From: Plumapathes pennacea
Taxonomy: Eukaryota > Cnidaria > Anthozoa > Antipatharia > Myriopathidae
Direction of reading: 5' to 3'
DNA: 64,000 bases
Assembly: GCA_964036295.1 (NCBI GenBank)
Contig: OZ038470.1
Location: forward strand, 7,965,078-8,029,077
A program made the position numbers and the translations under genes. Of the stretch, positions 46,501 to 57,445 are shown one piece after another. Each line of letters begins with the position of its first letter. The stretch's first letter is position 1. The notes under the pieces are model-generated. The model saw nothing but the letters and a program-made list of their open reading frames with translations. It searched no databases and had not been told where the DNA came from.

Positions 46501-49500
46501 TTTATAGCCCTGATTGCTACAACACATGGCTTTGTAAAATCAAGTGCAGTCAAACTTGCATAAGTGGTCACCTCTCCAAGACAGACACCTGGTAGGAGTG
46601 GTCCCACTCAAGATGCGAAATTTGTGAAATTAAAGTATTGGAAAAATTTAGTGTAATATGGCTTGAGTGATCCCTTGATATTAACTGATCAGACTACTGG
46701 GAATATGTAGTCAACTCCCTCTAAGACAGACACCAGCTCTAACTGTATATTTTAGAGAGGTGGTCATCTTAAAAAGAGTTCAGTAAATGATTGAAAAAAC
46801 AGCTACACCAACAAGGCGACCTTTTTTTCTTGAGGCACAAACTAAAGCTAATTTGGAGCTTAAGTTGGTTCTGTGTTGCTTGGAATTATTTCCATCTACT
46901 GTTTAAAGGATTCCAGGATTAAAACATTCAAATTCACACACAAACATTACGATTCCTGCAGTGGAAAGCATCACACGGTCTTGTTGTTGTGGATTTGAAA
47001 CTTTGTATCTGCCCAGAACTTTGCATATAACTTTGCATGATAACTTAACTTATGGTGTCTAGAAAATACAAATGTATTAGTTTTGTAGAATGCATAACTT
47101 TGAGATAACTTTTGATGATGACTGTGTATTGAAAGAAGAAGTAATTGCTTATGATTGCCGTTGGAGCTGAAAGGGTTAATCAAAGCAGCAAGGCAGCTGT
47201 AAGCTTGCGTCTTTTGAAAGGTGCTGTTTTGTGGAAAGAATTAGTAAAAAAGTACTTTTGTTGGGAGTAAAGGTATTAGAACTGGCTCCAGGTCACAATA
47301 TATAATTTGCCCAATTTTAGGTATATAAAAGTTCGTGTTCTAAATATGCATCTGTTTCTGTTGGCCTCCACTTTCACTGAACCATGTATTTGAATTAGTC
47401 TCAGTTTTGAAAACTCTCCATTTACTGTACGAGGTGGACAGAGGGTGAACACTATAAAACTTAGTATCCATGGTGTTCAAAACTATTTCTAAAACACTAC
47501 AGCAATCATTTAGAACTCTGAACTGGAATGACACGTCCCAGCCAGCAAAGAAAAAAGTATATCTATGACTTCATTATCCAGTTACCATGTGCAGCTTATC
47601 TTTGACACCAACATATTTATCAGAGGCCATGATTAGATACTCCAGCCTGGGCTGCATCCAAACTACAGTAAATACATGGGCAAAGAAAACTATGCCTTTC
47701 TTCTTTTGGCTGAGTTTCAAGTTGAATAAATTCAAATGAAACATGATAAATTTGTTGACATGTACTTGCCGTTTTGGTCAATAACAATATTATTCTATTC
47801 ACCTTCGCATTCTTCCTCTTCTAGTTGTGTACATTTTTTTTATGGATGGTTTTTAAACTTTGACCTATGCTTGTCGAACACTGAGAATTTACCAGAACCT
47901 TGCTGATAATGGTTCTGAAATGCAACAGATTGACTGGCAATTCGTTTTGCAACAACTGTGACGACTTTTGAACTGCATTGTTACAACACACCTTGATCAT
48001 GACCAAAACTGCCTTATTTGGAAATCCATTGTTGACAACAGTTGGAATTAGGGAGGTAGGGAGGTACAGAGTGATTACAAGAACCTCTTAACAAGCTAAA
48101 AAATGAACAAAAACAATACTGACTGATAATTAAACTTGTCCACAGCAACAGACATGTGCCTGGGGGATGTGGGGCAACTGTACATATTCCGATCATCCTC
48201 GGGGATGAGATCCACATCATGGAAGATGAAGCACTCAAAGTCATCAAACTTAAGAGCTTCCTTGTAGCCAATATTAAACAACATTGCCCTGTTGAATGGA
48301 GTATTACCAGCCTGGAACAAAAAATCTTGAGTCAGCTCTGGCCTTACAAGCCAGAGACAACATCGACACATATACCTAGTATCCAAGAAATTGGTGCCAT
48401 TTGTGTCATTTGATTTCTTATATATATTACCATTATTATTAGCTTGGCCATTTCTATGTCTATTGTAATCTTTTTATTGTACAAATCTCACTCACATGCA
48501 ATGTTTTGTTATTGATAAACATTTTGACTTAAAATTAAATATATCATTTAAGAAATTGATGCCAACTTTGAGGCTTACATGTACATTATAGTTCTTGAAG
48601 ATACTTTAAATAATTTGTGATATTCAATAAAACATCACAGAAAATTTGATCACCTACCTGCTCTACTACCACAATCCTATAATCCAAATTCTGACGTTTA
48701 AGCATGGGATGCATGTGGCGAGCAAAGATTGACAGTTGTTCATAACGATTCCGAAAAGGAATTATCAAGGCCATCTGAAAGAGCGATAATATAGAAAATC
48801 AGCTCTAAAGAGTCAACTAGATTGACTACGTCGGTAAGGAGAAATTCATATAACATGGATTGACTGAGGGTTGATGTATGAAAGCTGGATGCTGTGAAAG
48901 AATTTGAAGCTGACGTTTCGAGCACTAGCTCTTACATACCAGAAGACTAATTATCTTCCAGAAAATGTAGCGCTTGAAAGGTCAGCTTCGACTAATTCTT
49001 TCACAGCATCCAGCTTTCACACATCGACTCTCAGTCAATCCAAGTTATACATATTTCTCCTCACCGACATAGTCAATCTAGTTGACTCTGAATGAGCAAT
49101 GAGGGTTTAGATCAATATTAATAACAGCCAAAGAATAAGGAATGACTTTATTGACACCTACCATTGTCATATAAAAGCTATGACAGCAATTTTAGAGTAC
49201 AAACCAGAGCAAGCATAAACCATTTAAAATAGGATATGTCACTACTTTAATCATACTGTACTGGATCCAATTTGGTAAGCAAATATGGCTTTTGCCTGCC
49301 CTGCTTCAAATCACCCACTCAATTAGTTTTCTGTCAGTGACTGCATACAGTGTGGTAGATCATAAATGTCTGTGACATCACTTCAGCATTCCCCTCATTA
49401 CCATACCTTTATCCTAGCCTTGCAGTCTGTGGGTCTCCATGCTCCACCTTTGAGTACCCAACCTCCAAACTCAGCTGAGAAGTCTTTGTTTAAAGCTTCC

Positions 49501-51119
49501 ATGTTAGTAACCATTGAATTCACAGCCAAGCGGCCAACTGTGTGCAGAAACAGAGGGGTCATATCATGATTTGGAGGCTTGGCAATGATTGGGTAGTGAT
49601 GGGAAGACGAGCCAGTAGTTTATAGCAAGTGTCTTAAACCGGTGACTGACTACTCTGTGGTAAGCTTTCACTGCCAAAGTGAATATTCTAAGGCTAGGTA
49701 ACTATTCTACTGGAAGATCTTGGCTACTGGGTAATTCTAACAGCAATATTCATGTTGTGTGTTGTAAAGGAACAATAATAATAAGACATGTAAGGACATT
49801 GTTTAAGAAATATATAATGTGTTCCCATGCAAACTGTAGCCTCATTAAACACTTGGGAAGTCAAGTGAACACTTGAGTAGCTAGGGAAACCACAAGGCTG
49901 CCTTTTATAAAATAATTAGTCAATAAAATACATCACATATCACATCAGCGTGTAATATACTCTCATCTTACATGGTTATTTAGCCAATCAGAACATCCGT
50001 AGTGTCATAGTTATTCTTTAAAATAATATGTATAGGTAATCACACGATTTCTTGTGCAATTTAGAATAAATTAGCATGAGTAAATTTTTCAAAGACAACA
50101 AAATTGCACTAATGCCGTGCACTACACACACCCTTTTGTCTTGTTTGGCTTCACAAATACACGCGCCGGCTGTCAGCAATTTTTAATTTCAAATTTCTGT
50201 ACTGTTAATTTCACAATTTTGCACTGTTTGGGATAAATTGGCGTGTGCTCAGCCAATCAGAATGCAGAAATTATTGTATGCATGTTACTAATATAATGAT
50301 TTTTGCATTTATGTGTTGATAAATTTAACCAGTTTGGAAAAAGAGAACTAGGGCCTTATTCTTTCTTGACATTATACATTAAACACCAAACATTATTACT
50401 TTGTTTTCAAACAAACTCGTTTTTTAGGATACTGTGCAAACAAATACCCTGCTTAATATTATTAATATTATTTTAAAGTGTTAAAACATGCACCCAACAT
50501 CAAGTATGACTCAGCTGTGATAGAGCGCTGTTCGGATGAGTGTCGAAAACTAAAACCAAAGCAATCGCACAATTACTTTCGACAGTCATGCGAAAACGGC
50601 TCTATGTTGAGTTGAATTGACTAAAAGTTCTTGATGGCCATGGTACATATATGCTTAAGCTTTCCATATATACTCACCAAGCAAAGATTTGTCATCAGGA
50701 CACAATTGCAAAGATTCAGTGGCAGGCTCTTCAGTAGATACTTGGTCTGTTTTTTCCTCGCTGTTTCCCGATGCTGGCAGCACTTGGCCGCCACTTTGAT
50801 CCTGAGGGCTCCCGCTCGTAGCATTCTGATTGTCGAGCTCACGTAGAATTAAATTGTCTATGGGATCAGGAAGCTTTACAGAATTCTCGGTACTGTGTTT
50901 CGCTGGTAAAGTTCTCTCTGAAGACACCTCAGCAGTGTTCGTACTAATAATGCTTTGTTCTTGGGTACTTACCCGCTTTGTAGGCATCGTCGGCACTTTC
51001 CTCCATGTCGAATAATGCAATAAAACACCAACGGAACACACCGCAACAATAAACGTTACTGCTAAATAAATCTTTAGTCTATTAAGCAATGCCATGGCTC
51101 GAGAGTGCTTATATCGCAT
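43543..51119 (-). CDS. beta-1,4-galactosyltransferase
   Basis: Seven exons fit in phase: 50678-51119, 49407-49537, 48658-48774, 48124-48311, 46273-46395, 45119-45223, 43543-43684 (TGA), giving 415 residues. Architecture is the type II Golgi layout: short cytoplasmic tail, membrane anchor (IYLAVTFIVAVCSVGVLLHY) at about residues 17-36, a Ser/Thr/Glu-rich stem to about 145, then the catalytic domain. Catalytic landmarks: GGAWRPTDCKARIKMALIIP, IPFRNRYEQL, the DVD metal site (about 262-264), FGGAGAFTRKHF and WGWGGEDDD (about 322-330), then KYNLLDVVEAPLYTMVKVHI. The enzyme moves galactose from UDP-galactose to terminal GlcNAc (or, in some relatives, xylose or Glc). Which paralogue is not resolved. 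A second Met at 51095 is an alternative start that keeps the anchor. Confidence 0.93.
43766..43968. mobile_element. diverged inverted copy of the 41770-41967 MITE
   Basis: Begins near GAGTGATCAACTTGAAGTTTCTC and ends AAGAGTGAAAGGGTTAAACC, with a central TCTCACTACATCACTCA block corresponding to that of the other copies. Confidence 0.5.
44705..45089. mobile_element. MITE with GCCCAGTTCAGA ends
   Basis: TAAGGCCCAGTTCAGACGTC at left mirrors GGCATCTGAACTGGGCTTTA at right, and AATCTTTTATGAGC mirrors GCTCATGAAAAGATT. It lies in the intron just before the 45119-45223 exon of the galactosyltransferase. Confidence 0.85.
46545..46790. mobile_element. pogo-like MITE fragment
   Basis: GCAGTCAAACTTGCATAAGTGG and AAGACAGACACC motifs, repeated as TAAGACAGACACCAGC toward the right end with CTAACTGTATA. 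A related end fragment is at 45775-45810 (GAGGTTCGACTGTA). Confidence 0.5.
48790..49095. mobile_element. long palindrome with retroelement-like end motif
   Basis: Arms of about 120 bp: CTAGATTGACTACGTCGGTA / TAGTCAATCTAGTTGACTC, TGGATTGACTGAGGGTTGAT / ATCGACTCTCAGTCAATCCA and GAAAGCTGGATGCTGTGAAA / TTTCACAGCATCCAGCTTTC. The centre carries CTGACGTTTCGAGC, whose complement GCTCGAAACGTCAG resembles the ends of the Penelope-like elements here. Non-coding, intronic. Confidence 0.75.
49960..50296. mobile_element. MITE of the 42915-43248 family
   Basis: Shares TTGGCTTCACAAATACACGCGCC, CAGCCAATCAGAATGCAGAAATTATTG and TATGCATGTTA blocks (each over short runs) with 42915-43248. Left boundary uncertain. 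Confidence 0.65.
50523..50606. mobile_element. minimal copy of the TGTCGAAA-ended MITE
   Basis: Only the two inverted ends remain: AGCGCTGTTCGGATGAGTGT and GACAGTCATGCGAAAACGGC, with about 40 bp between. It sits about 70 bp from the donor of galactosyltransferase exon 1. Confidence 0.8.
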
Positions 51120-51362
51120 ACAGTAGCCAGTTCAAACACCAATTACAATAAAAAGGAATAAAACTTGTCGTCGCATTCTTTATGTGCTGTACGCGTCCAC
51201 GACGACATCTCACTCTACCCAGGAGCCTGGATACCATTACTTCATGTCGTGCGTAAATATAATGTCCCTTCACCTTGGAAACCGACTTGATGACACTTGC
51301 TGGACGGCGGTGGTGAAGAAGGCGGTCTGCAGCTTGAATTGTGTGTAGAACGTTTGATCGCG
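51120..51362. promoter_or_regulatory. candidate bidirectional promoter
   Basis: The start codons of the galactosyltransferase (-) and the SPMIP10-like gene (+) are only 243 bp apart. The stretch is richer in CpG and GC than its surroundings (ACGCGTCCACGACGACATC). No TATA box is obvious. Inference from layout. Confidence 0.45.
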
Positions 51363-53637
51363 ATGACAACAGAAGGCCAGATGCAGTCCACTGCAAGGTG
51401 AGTTCACAGAGTACTCTCAGCCATTTTCGATTGAGCTATAAATGGATCGATGCGCGCAAAAACAGTCTGATCTAGCGACGAATTTCTGTCACTGTTTTAT
51501 TTCGTAGAATCGTGCTCTTGCATTACATAGCAAAAAGAAATATCTGTTGATGAGAAATGACAGATGAAACAGTCGATATTTACCAAGAATTTACCTTCTG
51601 ATTAGCAAACACGGGCCCCGCAACGCGGCTAGCTCCAGTCTGCAAACAACCAATCTATATCAGTTGTTGATGACTATTATAATACATGAAACTACCTCCT
51701 ATTGATATGCTTCAGTTTATCTACTGTATATCCACATTACACAGTAAATCTGTCTACTGCCCGGAGGCGTTGGGGTGGGGAGTGGACCTGAGTGTATAAA
51801 AATAATTTCAAGTGACAGGCTCCACCCAGGCTCTCAAACCCTGGTATCGAAATAGTGACCTTTTGTAAAAGAAATGTGCCCCCTTTTTTACCTTTGAGCA
51901 GGAACATGTCAAGAAAACCGCATGCAACAACTCGGCAAGTAGACAATTTTTGCAAATATCTCAATCAGGTGATAAGTTTTAGAAAGCCTATGAAAATGCC
52001 GCATTTATGCCCAGGGCTACTGTGTGTGCAGCTATCTAATACTGTTCATCTTAAGCTTGTAAAATTTGCAAAGAAGATCAATGATAATTGTCAAAGTGAA
52101 CAGCAAGCTTAAATTGATGATTTCCTTTGCAGCATACCTGTCTGGTCTCGCTACCATCCTCAGATTCCCTCTAGGTATGTTCCACCATGGACAGTCGACA
52201 TGAAAAACAGAGATCTGATTCTTGAGGTGAGCATAAATCTCAACTTGACCATCAAGCCAAAGTTAGTATCAAGTCCACTAATCTCCATTTTGATTAGTGC
52301 AGCAAACTAGGATGCTTGATATAAAAATTAATCATGTCATCTCAAAATTATAATCACAGCCAGAGTCAGTGGCAATTAAATACATTGCTTTTACATACAG
52401 TACACATGAATGTGAATATATTTTTACCTTAACTTTCCTCTGTGAATGTGCTGCACAAGATTAATTTTTTCTAAAAATAATTTTTGCAGGATCTATTTTT
52501 TTGTGGATCATTGGAAAACTGCAAAAAACATCAAAAACATTATCAGTTGACGGTATCATATAAATAGCAAGACTTACACATTTCAAGCAGACAAATGTTT
52601 CAATGCCATCACTGTCTTTGGAAAACTGCAAAAAATAGTTCCCAGGAAAACATTACCGCCAGTGGTATCATATAAATAGGAAGACCTATTAGGGTGTTTT
52701 CACATGACATCATCAAAAAGCTGTCTCAGACATTACGCATCCTATGAGCCTGATACACTGACATTTTCAAGACACATTACTGCAAAAATCTGGATCAATA
52801 CGACATTTCTATCGGGAACTGTGGATGTTTGAACACAGTGACAACAAAGCCATGTATCACACTTGTGGCCCTTAGAATCGATGCTTGGGGTCTGAATTAT
52901 AAAGTTTTTCTTCCTGAAACATGTTAAAATTACACTGCTAAAGATTTAGAGTAAAGCAGAAGTTACAAAGATCAGCTTCAGTTTGTGTTCCGAGTTATTG
53001 GCAGTCATGTTGGTGTACAACCTTGGTACACCAACATGGCAGCTCCATACAAAGCTAATTTAATAAATCTTCAAAAAAAAAAACAAATTGTGGCTACTTC
53101 ACCAAAATTACACCTAGACAATCGAAATTTGGTATCTGGACTAATTTGAATGTGCTCTTTTCATTTCTGGAGTCAAAAAAGCAGTATATCATTCTGCTAT
53201 TTTAGAGGGTGTTGCAGTCGCATGACCACTTGATGAAAACACTATACATTTTGAAGCAGACAAAATGTTTTGAATGGTACCATCACTAATTTTATAACAT
53301 TTGCCACTTTACAGAATTGCACATCATCTCACTATCCTCGTGGTCCCCATGATACCAGCATCTATTTGCAACATCGAGGTAAGGAACATAAGTTGCCCTA
53401 AGTATTTAATATAAATAGATAGCAATTTTCAGACAACTGTCAAAAGTAATCAGGTGCATGACTATTGCTTTGATGTTGCATCATGGTACAGGGTCTTGGA
53501 TTGGCCCAGACGGGTTTTAATAGACAGCATTCTCGGCCAATCCAAGATAAAGCAAAACTGCCCTGATCGGACACCCATCAAATAAGAAGCCACTTTAACT
53601 TGCAAACAACTCCTCGAAAATATGAATGAAATTAACA

Positions 53638-53680
<43 letters not shown>

Positions 53681-54284
53681 TCTTCCCACACCCCTCCCCC
53701 TTAGTCATAAATATGCATCCCCACCTCACCCCTCAGAGTTTGATGTGACTTGATGTGAATGGATGTGTCTCTGCTGATATTTTATCTATACATCTATGCA
53801 TGCATATCTACATACCTGTTCTGTTTACCTTGGCCCATATATTGTCTAAATTGTACAACCATTATCCAGGTCCCACAACACAACCTCGATAGGCCCCTTG
53901 TCAACCTTTGCATCAAGCTGGTCACATGACCAATGACCTATTTATGCTATAAGGCTGAAATTTGCATTCCTACGTATTTTATCACACTCTATCCATTTCT
54001 GGCAATCGGTGGTGAATTTCAGTCACGCGGTGGATTTTGGTCATGTGACCAGCCTGATGCAAAGCACTCTTTTCCCGCCTACAAAACTTGATCAGATACA
54101 GTAGCTGTACATTTTATATCTTACATCGACACGAATTTATCTTGCAGAGCGCCTAAACAACGTAGAACCATCTGAAATTGTAGACAGCAAGAGCATCCGA
54201 GTTCCGCGGGAGAGGTTGTTGCGACCCTGGTTCCATTCTCCTCTCTCCAAATACCAAAGTAGCTTGATGTTTAGGAGAAGTTGA
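51363..54284 (+). CDS. SPMIP10/TEX43-like sperm/ciliary microtubule inner protein
   Basis: Four exons fit in phase: 51363-51397, 52133-52226, 53315-53378, 54148-54284 (TGA), giving 109 residues. Landmarks are IPSRYVPPWTVDMKNRDLIL, the DTSIYLQHRERLN block and WFHSPLSKYQSSLMFRR near the C-terminus. These correspond in order and spacing to the RYVMPWKENM, LFLNHSERL and HSPLSRYQS blocks I recall for vertebrate TEX43 (SPMIP10), a small protein inside axonemal microtubules. The match is from memory. No membrane segment or enzyme motif. Exon 1 encodes only 11 residues. Confidence 0.75.
53425..53600. mobile_element. diverged member of the TGTCGAAA-ended MITE family
   Basis: AGACAACTGTCAAAAGTAATC at left; the inner TTGGATTGGCCCAGACGGGTTT and CAGCATTCTCGGCCAATCCA match the arrangement at 28952-29275. 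The right end is eroded. Confidence 0.6.
53638..53679. repeat. (AAT)n microsatellite
   Basis: About 13 AAT units in an intron. Confidence 0.95.
53904..54062. mobile_element. short copy of the GGTCACATGACC-ended MITE
   Basis: GCATCAAGCTGGTCACATGACC at left mirrors GGTCATGTGACCAGCCTGATGC at right, each compared over short stretches. A longer copy is at 10463-10826. Confidence 0.8.
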
Positions 54285-54423
54285 GTCGAGCGCGCAAGCC
54301 TTGCGTGTGACACGCGCGTGGATGCTCTAACGAAACAACCGAGAAAAACAGAAGATGTGCGTTCGATATTTCCTCAAATGAAGACGCGACTTCGTGTGTA
54401 ATGGCTTTTCGCCGATTCTTCCA

Positions 54424-54531
54424 GTTTTTTTTTTTTTTTTTTTTTTTTACCATTCACTTGATTGCGAATGTTTGATCGCGTGCACGTGAGGGCATTGATG
54501 ACGTTTCTTCTCACTTTGGTAAACAAAAACG

Positions 54532-54574
<43 letters not shown>

Positions 54575-54578
54575 AAAG
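54424..54578. repeat. poly-T run and (AAC)n microsatellite
   Basis: A run of over 20 T at about 54425-54448 and about 15 AAC units at 54529-54575, just 3' of the SPMIP10-like gene. Confidence 0.92.
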
Positions 54579-54624
54579 GCAAAACACAAGGTTATTCTCG
54601 AAGCATTTGAACACCTCATATATA

Positions 54625-54949
54625 TAGGGTGAATTCGTTTGGGACTATTCCGTCTACCCCTTATTCCGGAATACACAGAATAACAGTTCCCAAAAGAACC
54701 ACAGACTTTGCGCTATAGCTGACGTGACAGAATACGGCAAAAATAATCTCAAAAGAACACGATTACCGGCTATTCTGTCCATTCTGAGCGCCAGGCGTCT
54801 ATATTCCGTCAATTCTGCTATCAGGAGCAGAATGGGGGCGGAATACTATTCCGTTCATTCCGGAATCAGAATTGGTCCCAAAAGAACAGGATTACCGTCT
54901 ATTTCGGAATAGGAATACACGGAACAGTCCCAAAAGAACGCGCCCTTAC
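54625..54949. mobile_element. MITE with AAGGGCGCGTTCTTTTGGGA-type ends
   Basis: TAGGGTGAATTCGTTTGGGACT at left mirrors AGTCCCAAAAGAACGCGCCCTT at right (each partly matching). Inside, ATTCCGGAAT and CCCAAAAGAAC recur several times. Confidence 0.8.
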
Positions 54950-55730
54950 TCTTTAGATACTGTACAGTTTTAACAATTTATTCAGATTTTTTTTTCTTTT
55001 TTTATTAAGCATCATTTGCATTGTAAATCAATTTCATGTAAAACCGAAGTTGAAAAAGAAAAAGTACGATTCGAAAAGAAATAACATCTTTTGGTCTCGT
55101 CCAAGCCTAAGATCAACGTCCAGGAGATATCAGTGTACTCTAGTCTGTGAATCACTTGCCATTGCAAATGTTGTCAGATATATATGCTGTTCTCTTTATT
55201 ATTCACAGCGCTTTAAATGGCTGACTACTGACTAGCACTAAACTCTGAATGGCTGCAAGGTCAGGATTATTTTGGTCTTTTTCCGCAGTTTGGACCGCAA
55301 ATATGATGACATTTCGCTTTCCGGCTTCAAATAATTCTGTCAGAGCTATAGCCTAAGTAAGTTTTGCTGTTTCAGTTTTATACCTATAATCCTCCTATAA
55401 TGTGACACGCTCATTTTCAGCTTGCAAATCTAAACAATCAATAACTCCTTTTCCTGGTTCAAACGACAATACGCCACGGGCGTCAAAAGCTACATTTGAA
55501 TTTCAAATTGACAGCCTTATACCCTCCCTTCTCTCGTGAGGAAAAATACCTGATAGATTCCAGTCGTGTTGAATTTCGAACTGTTAACGATATTTTCGCG
55601 TTAATTCACCTCCACTTTGAGGGAGATTTCTTCTCTGTTAGTCGATGCTGGAAACGAAGAGGAAAAAAAATCAAACAATTAAATAGTGCCACGAATACAA
55701 TGGCAGGTGAAGCCAAGATGTCCATGCTCA
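54950..55730. other. intergenic stretch between convergent genes
   Basis: AT-rich, with an unclear 3' boundary for both neighbours. A plus-strand frame overlapping the CPPED1-like gene is only its shadow. No feature supported. Confidence 0.4.
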
Positions 55731-56666
55731 TTAGAATATCGAGTCTAGCTCGTTGGGGCTGTCATCCAGAGGGAAATATCCATGGCATATTTTGTCGCGG
55801 AAAATTTTTACGATCCGCAAGCCGGGTTTCGCGTCATTTTCATTCTGACTCAACGACGAAGTCGAGAAAATCTCAATATGTCCTTCCTTGGTAGAACCGT
55901 TTGAATTTCCGCAAAAAATTGCTTTTACGTCCGCTTCTTTGAGCTTCGACATGACTTCTTTTTCAGTTTCCGAATCGATGTACGGGTCGCCAGCTTCGTG
56001 GAATGACTCAGAAAAGCACGAAGATCCTTGCAAAATGATCATCTGAAGCGGCGGATTCACTTGGGCTTCAAGAACATTCGACTCCAACCAATCAAGCTGT
56101 TCCTTTCTAAGATCGGCCAAATCTGTTAACTTCCTGTAATACATCGAGTTTAAAACGAGAAATTGCACGCCCTCTACCCAAAATGAAAAGCGGTCTTCGC
56201 CGAAGTTGCCCCGATAAGTCTCAATGCTTTCCTCCGAAGGATTCTCGCCGATATCGTTGCTGCCGCAAACGCATACAACAGGAATATCCGAGTCCAACTT
56301 GCGGAGGGAAGATTTAAATGCTTCGACCTGCGGGAAGTACTGCTTTTCTCCAGGATCGGCAAGTGTGAAGTTACCACAAACGGCCAGAAATCGCGGTTTC
56401 GGTTTCATTTTGTTGAGTGCTTCGGCTACGTTTTCGATTCTCCCCTTTTCGACTTGAACGTCTTCTTCGGGATGCGCCGAGCGACCAAACATCGGGCTGA
56501 CGACCTGGGCAAAATAGAACGCCTCTTTCCATGTTCCTTCGCGATATCGAGTTAGAAGAGGTAATTTATAATCCTTAGCTTTGAGGATCCTGCACTCTTC
56601 TGGTGTTTTTCCGGCTTGACTGGCTTGATTCAGTACTAAAGCATCGGGGTGGATTTTTAGATTCAT
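55731..56666 (-). CDS. CPPED1-like calcineurin-fold protein lacking metal ligands (probable pseudoenzyme)
   Basis: One uninterrupted 311-residue frame from the first ATG (56664-56666) to TAA. It follows human CPPED1 in order: WKEAFYFAQVVSPMFG, NKMKPKPRFLAVCGNF, IPVVCVCGSNDIGENPS, RFSFWVEGVQFLVLNSMYYR, QLDWLESNV, ILQGSSCF, ADVKAIFCGNSNG and GLRIVKIFRDKICHGYFPLDD. CPPED1 is a metallophosphatase acting on phospho-Ser/Thr. Here every metal-site motif is changed: the Asp of ADPQFG is Ser57, GDL is GNF (98-100), GNHD is GSND (135-138), QHIP is QGSS (213-216) and GHYH is GNSN (253-256). The fold appears kept and catalysis lost. The single exon suggests a retrocopy or old intron loss. The short N-terminal extension (about residues 1-45) is not recognised. 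Confidence 0.85.
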   Translation of the reverse strand: MNLKIHPDALVLNQASQAGKTPEECRILKAKDYKLPLLTRYREGTWKEAFYFAQVVSPMFGRSAHPEEDVQVEKGRIENVAEALNKMKPKPRFLAVCGNFTLADPGEKQYFPQVEAFKSSLRKLDSDIPVVCVCGSNDIGENPSEESIETYRGNFGEDRFSFWVEGVQFLVLNSMYYRKLTDLADLRKEQLDWLESNVLEAQVNPPLQMIILQGSSCFSESFHEAGDPYIDSETEKEVMSKLKEADVKAIFCGNSNGSTKEGHIEIFSTSSLSQNENDAKPGLRIVKIFRDKICHGYFPLDDSPNELDSIF

Positions 56667-57147
56667 TGCACAGGATCTACGGAAAGACACTTATTACACT
56701 TAGAAATTATTTGACTCGTACTTTCAGCGCCTTTCGCCAAAACACAGCGCAGCATTCATACATAATGCCGATTAAAATGCAAATTTGGCAGAGCTGTCTC
56801 GTGAGTCGTAAATAATTAAACGGGGAACTCAATATCTTCTACTGTACAATAAAGATCGTCAGATCAACGAAATGTTTTGGCGAGGAGTAGGCAAAAACAA
56901 TGAAAATTTATCCAACAAAAACATATTTTATTGTGACAACCTTTCAGCTTATGTTGGTTAAATCTGTCAGGAAATTAATACCGCAAAGGATTTCGTGGAT
57001 TGGCTTCTCGTACTTCCTTTCCCTAATATTGTGTTCTCTCCTTTTCTGTTTTATCGTTTCTCTTCTCTCTTCACTAGTTTTGCGCACTGTCTGTCTGTTG
57101 GTCTTGTCTCCGAGTTACAGACACAATGATCAACGAATTCCGCTCAG

Positions 57148-57445
57148 CGTCTTAGGCCCTGTTTACATGGAAGGAGGCCCTCCTAGAAGGGTCAAAAGAT
57201 AGCCCCCCCCCCCCCCCCCCCCCCCCCTTTACATGCCAAGCGCTATCCCTGGGGCCATCTCGTGAAGAATCTGAAAGGCATCGCGAGGTCGCGAGATTTG
57301 AGATAGTATCCTGGCACCGCTAAATTTAGCCCCCTGGGAGGGAGGAGATAGACCCTACCTATTATGTAAACGGAACAAGGCATTTCAATAGAGAAGGTTG
57401 ACCCTCCTAGGAGAGTCACCCTCCTTCCATGAAAACGGACCTTAC
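57148..57445. mobile_element. MITE with GGCCCTGTTTACATGG ends and TTA duplication
   Basis: GGCCCTGTTTACATGGAAGG at left mirrors CCTTCCATGAAAACGGACC at right. TTA lies directly outside both ends, a 3-bp duplication of the kind made by PIF/Harbinger elements. It contains a poly-C run of about 22 bp. Relative of 37430-37790. Confidence 0.8.

Noticed and set aside
51737-52112. Open frames on both strands between SPMIP10-like exons 1 and 2
   Set aside because: Intronic; they do not match the phase of the flanking exons and look like chance.
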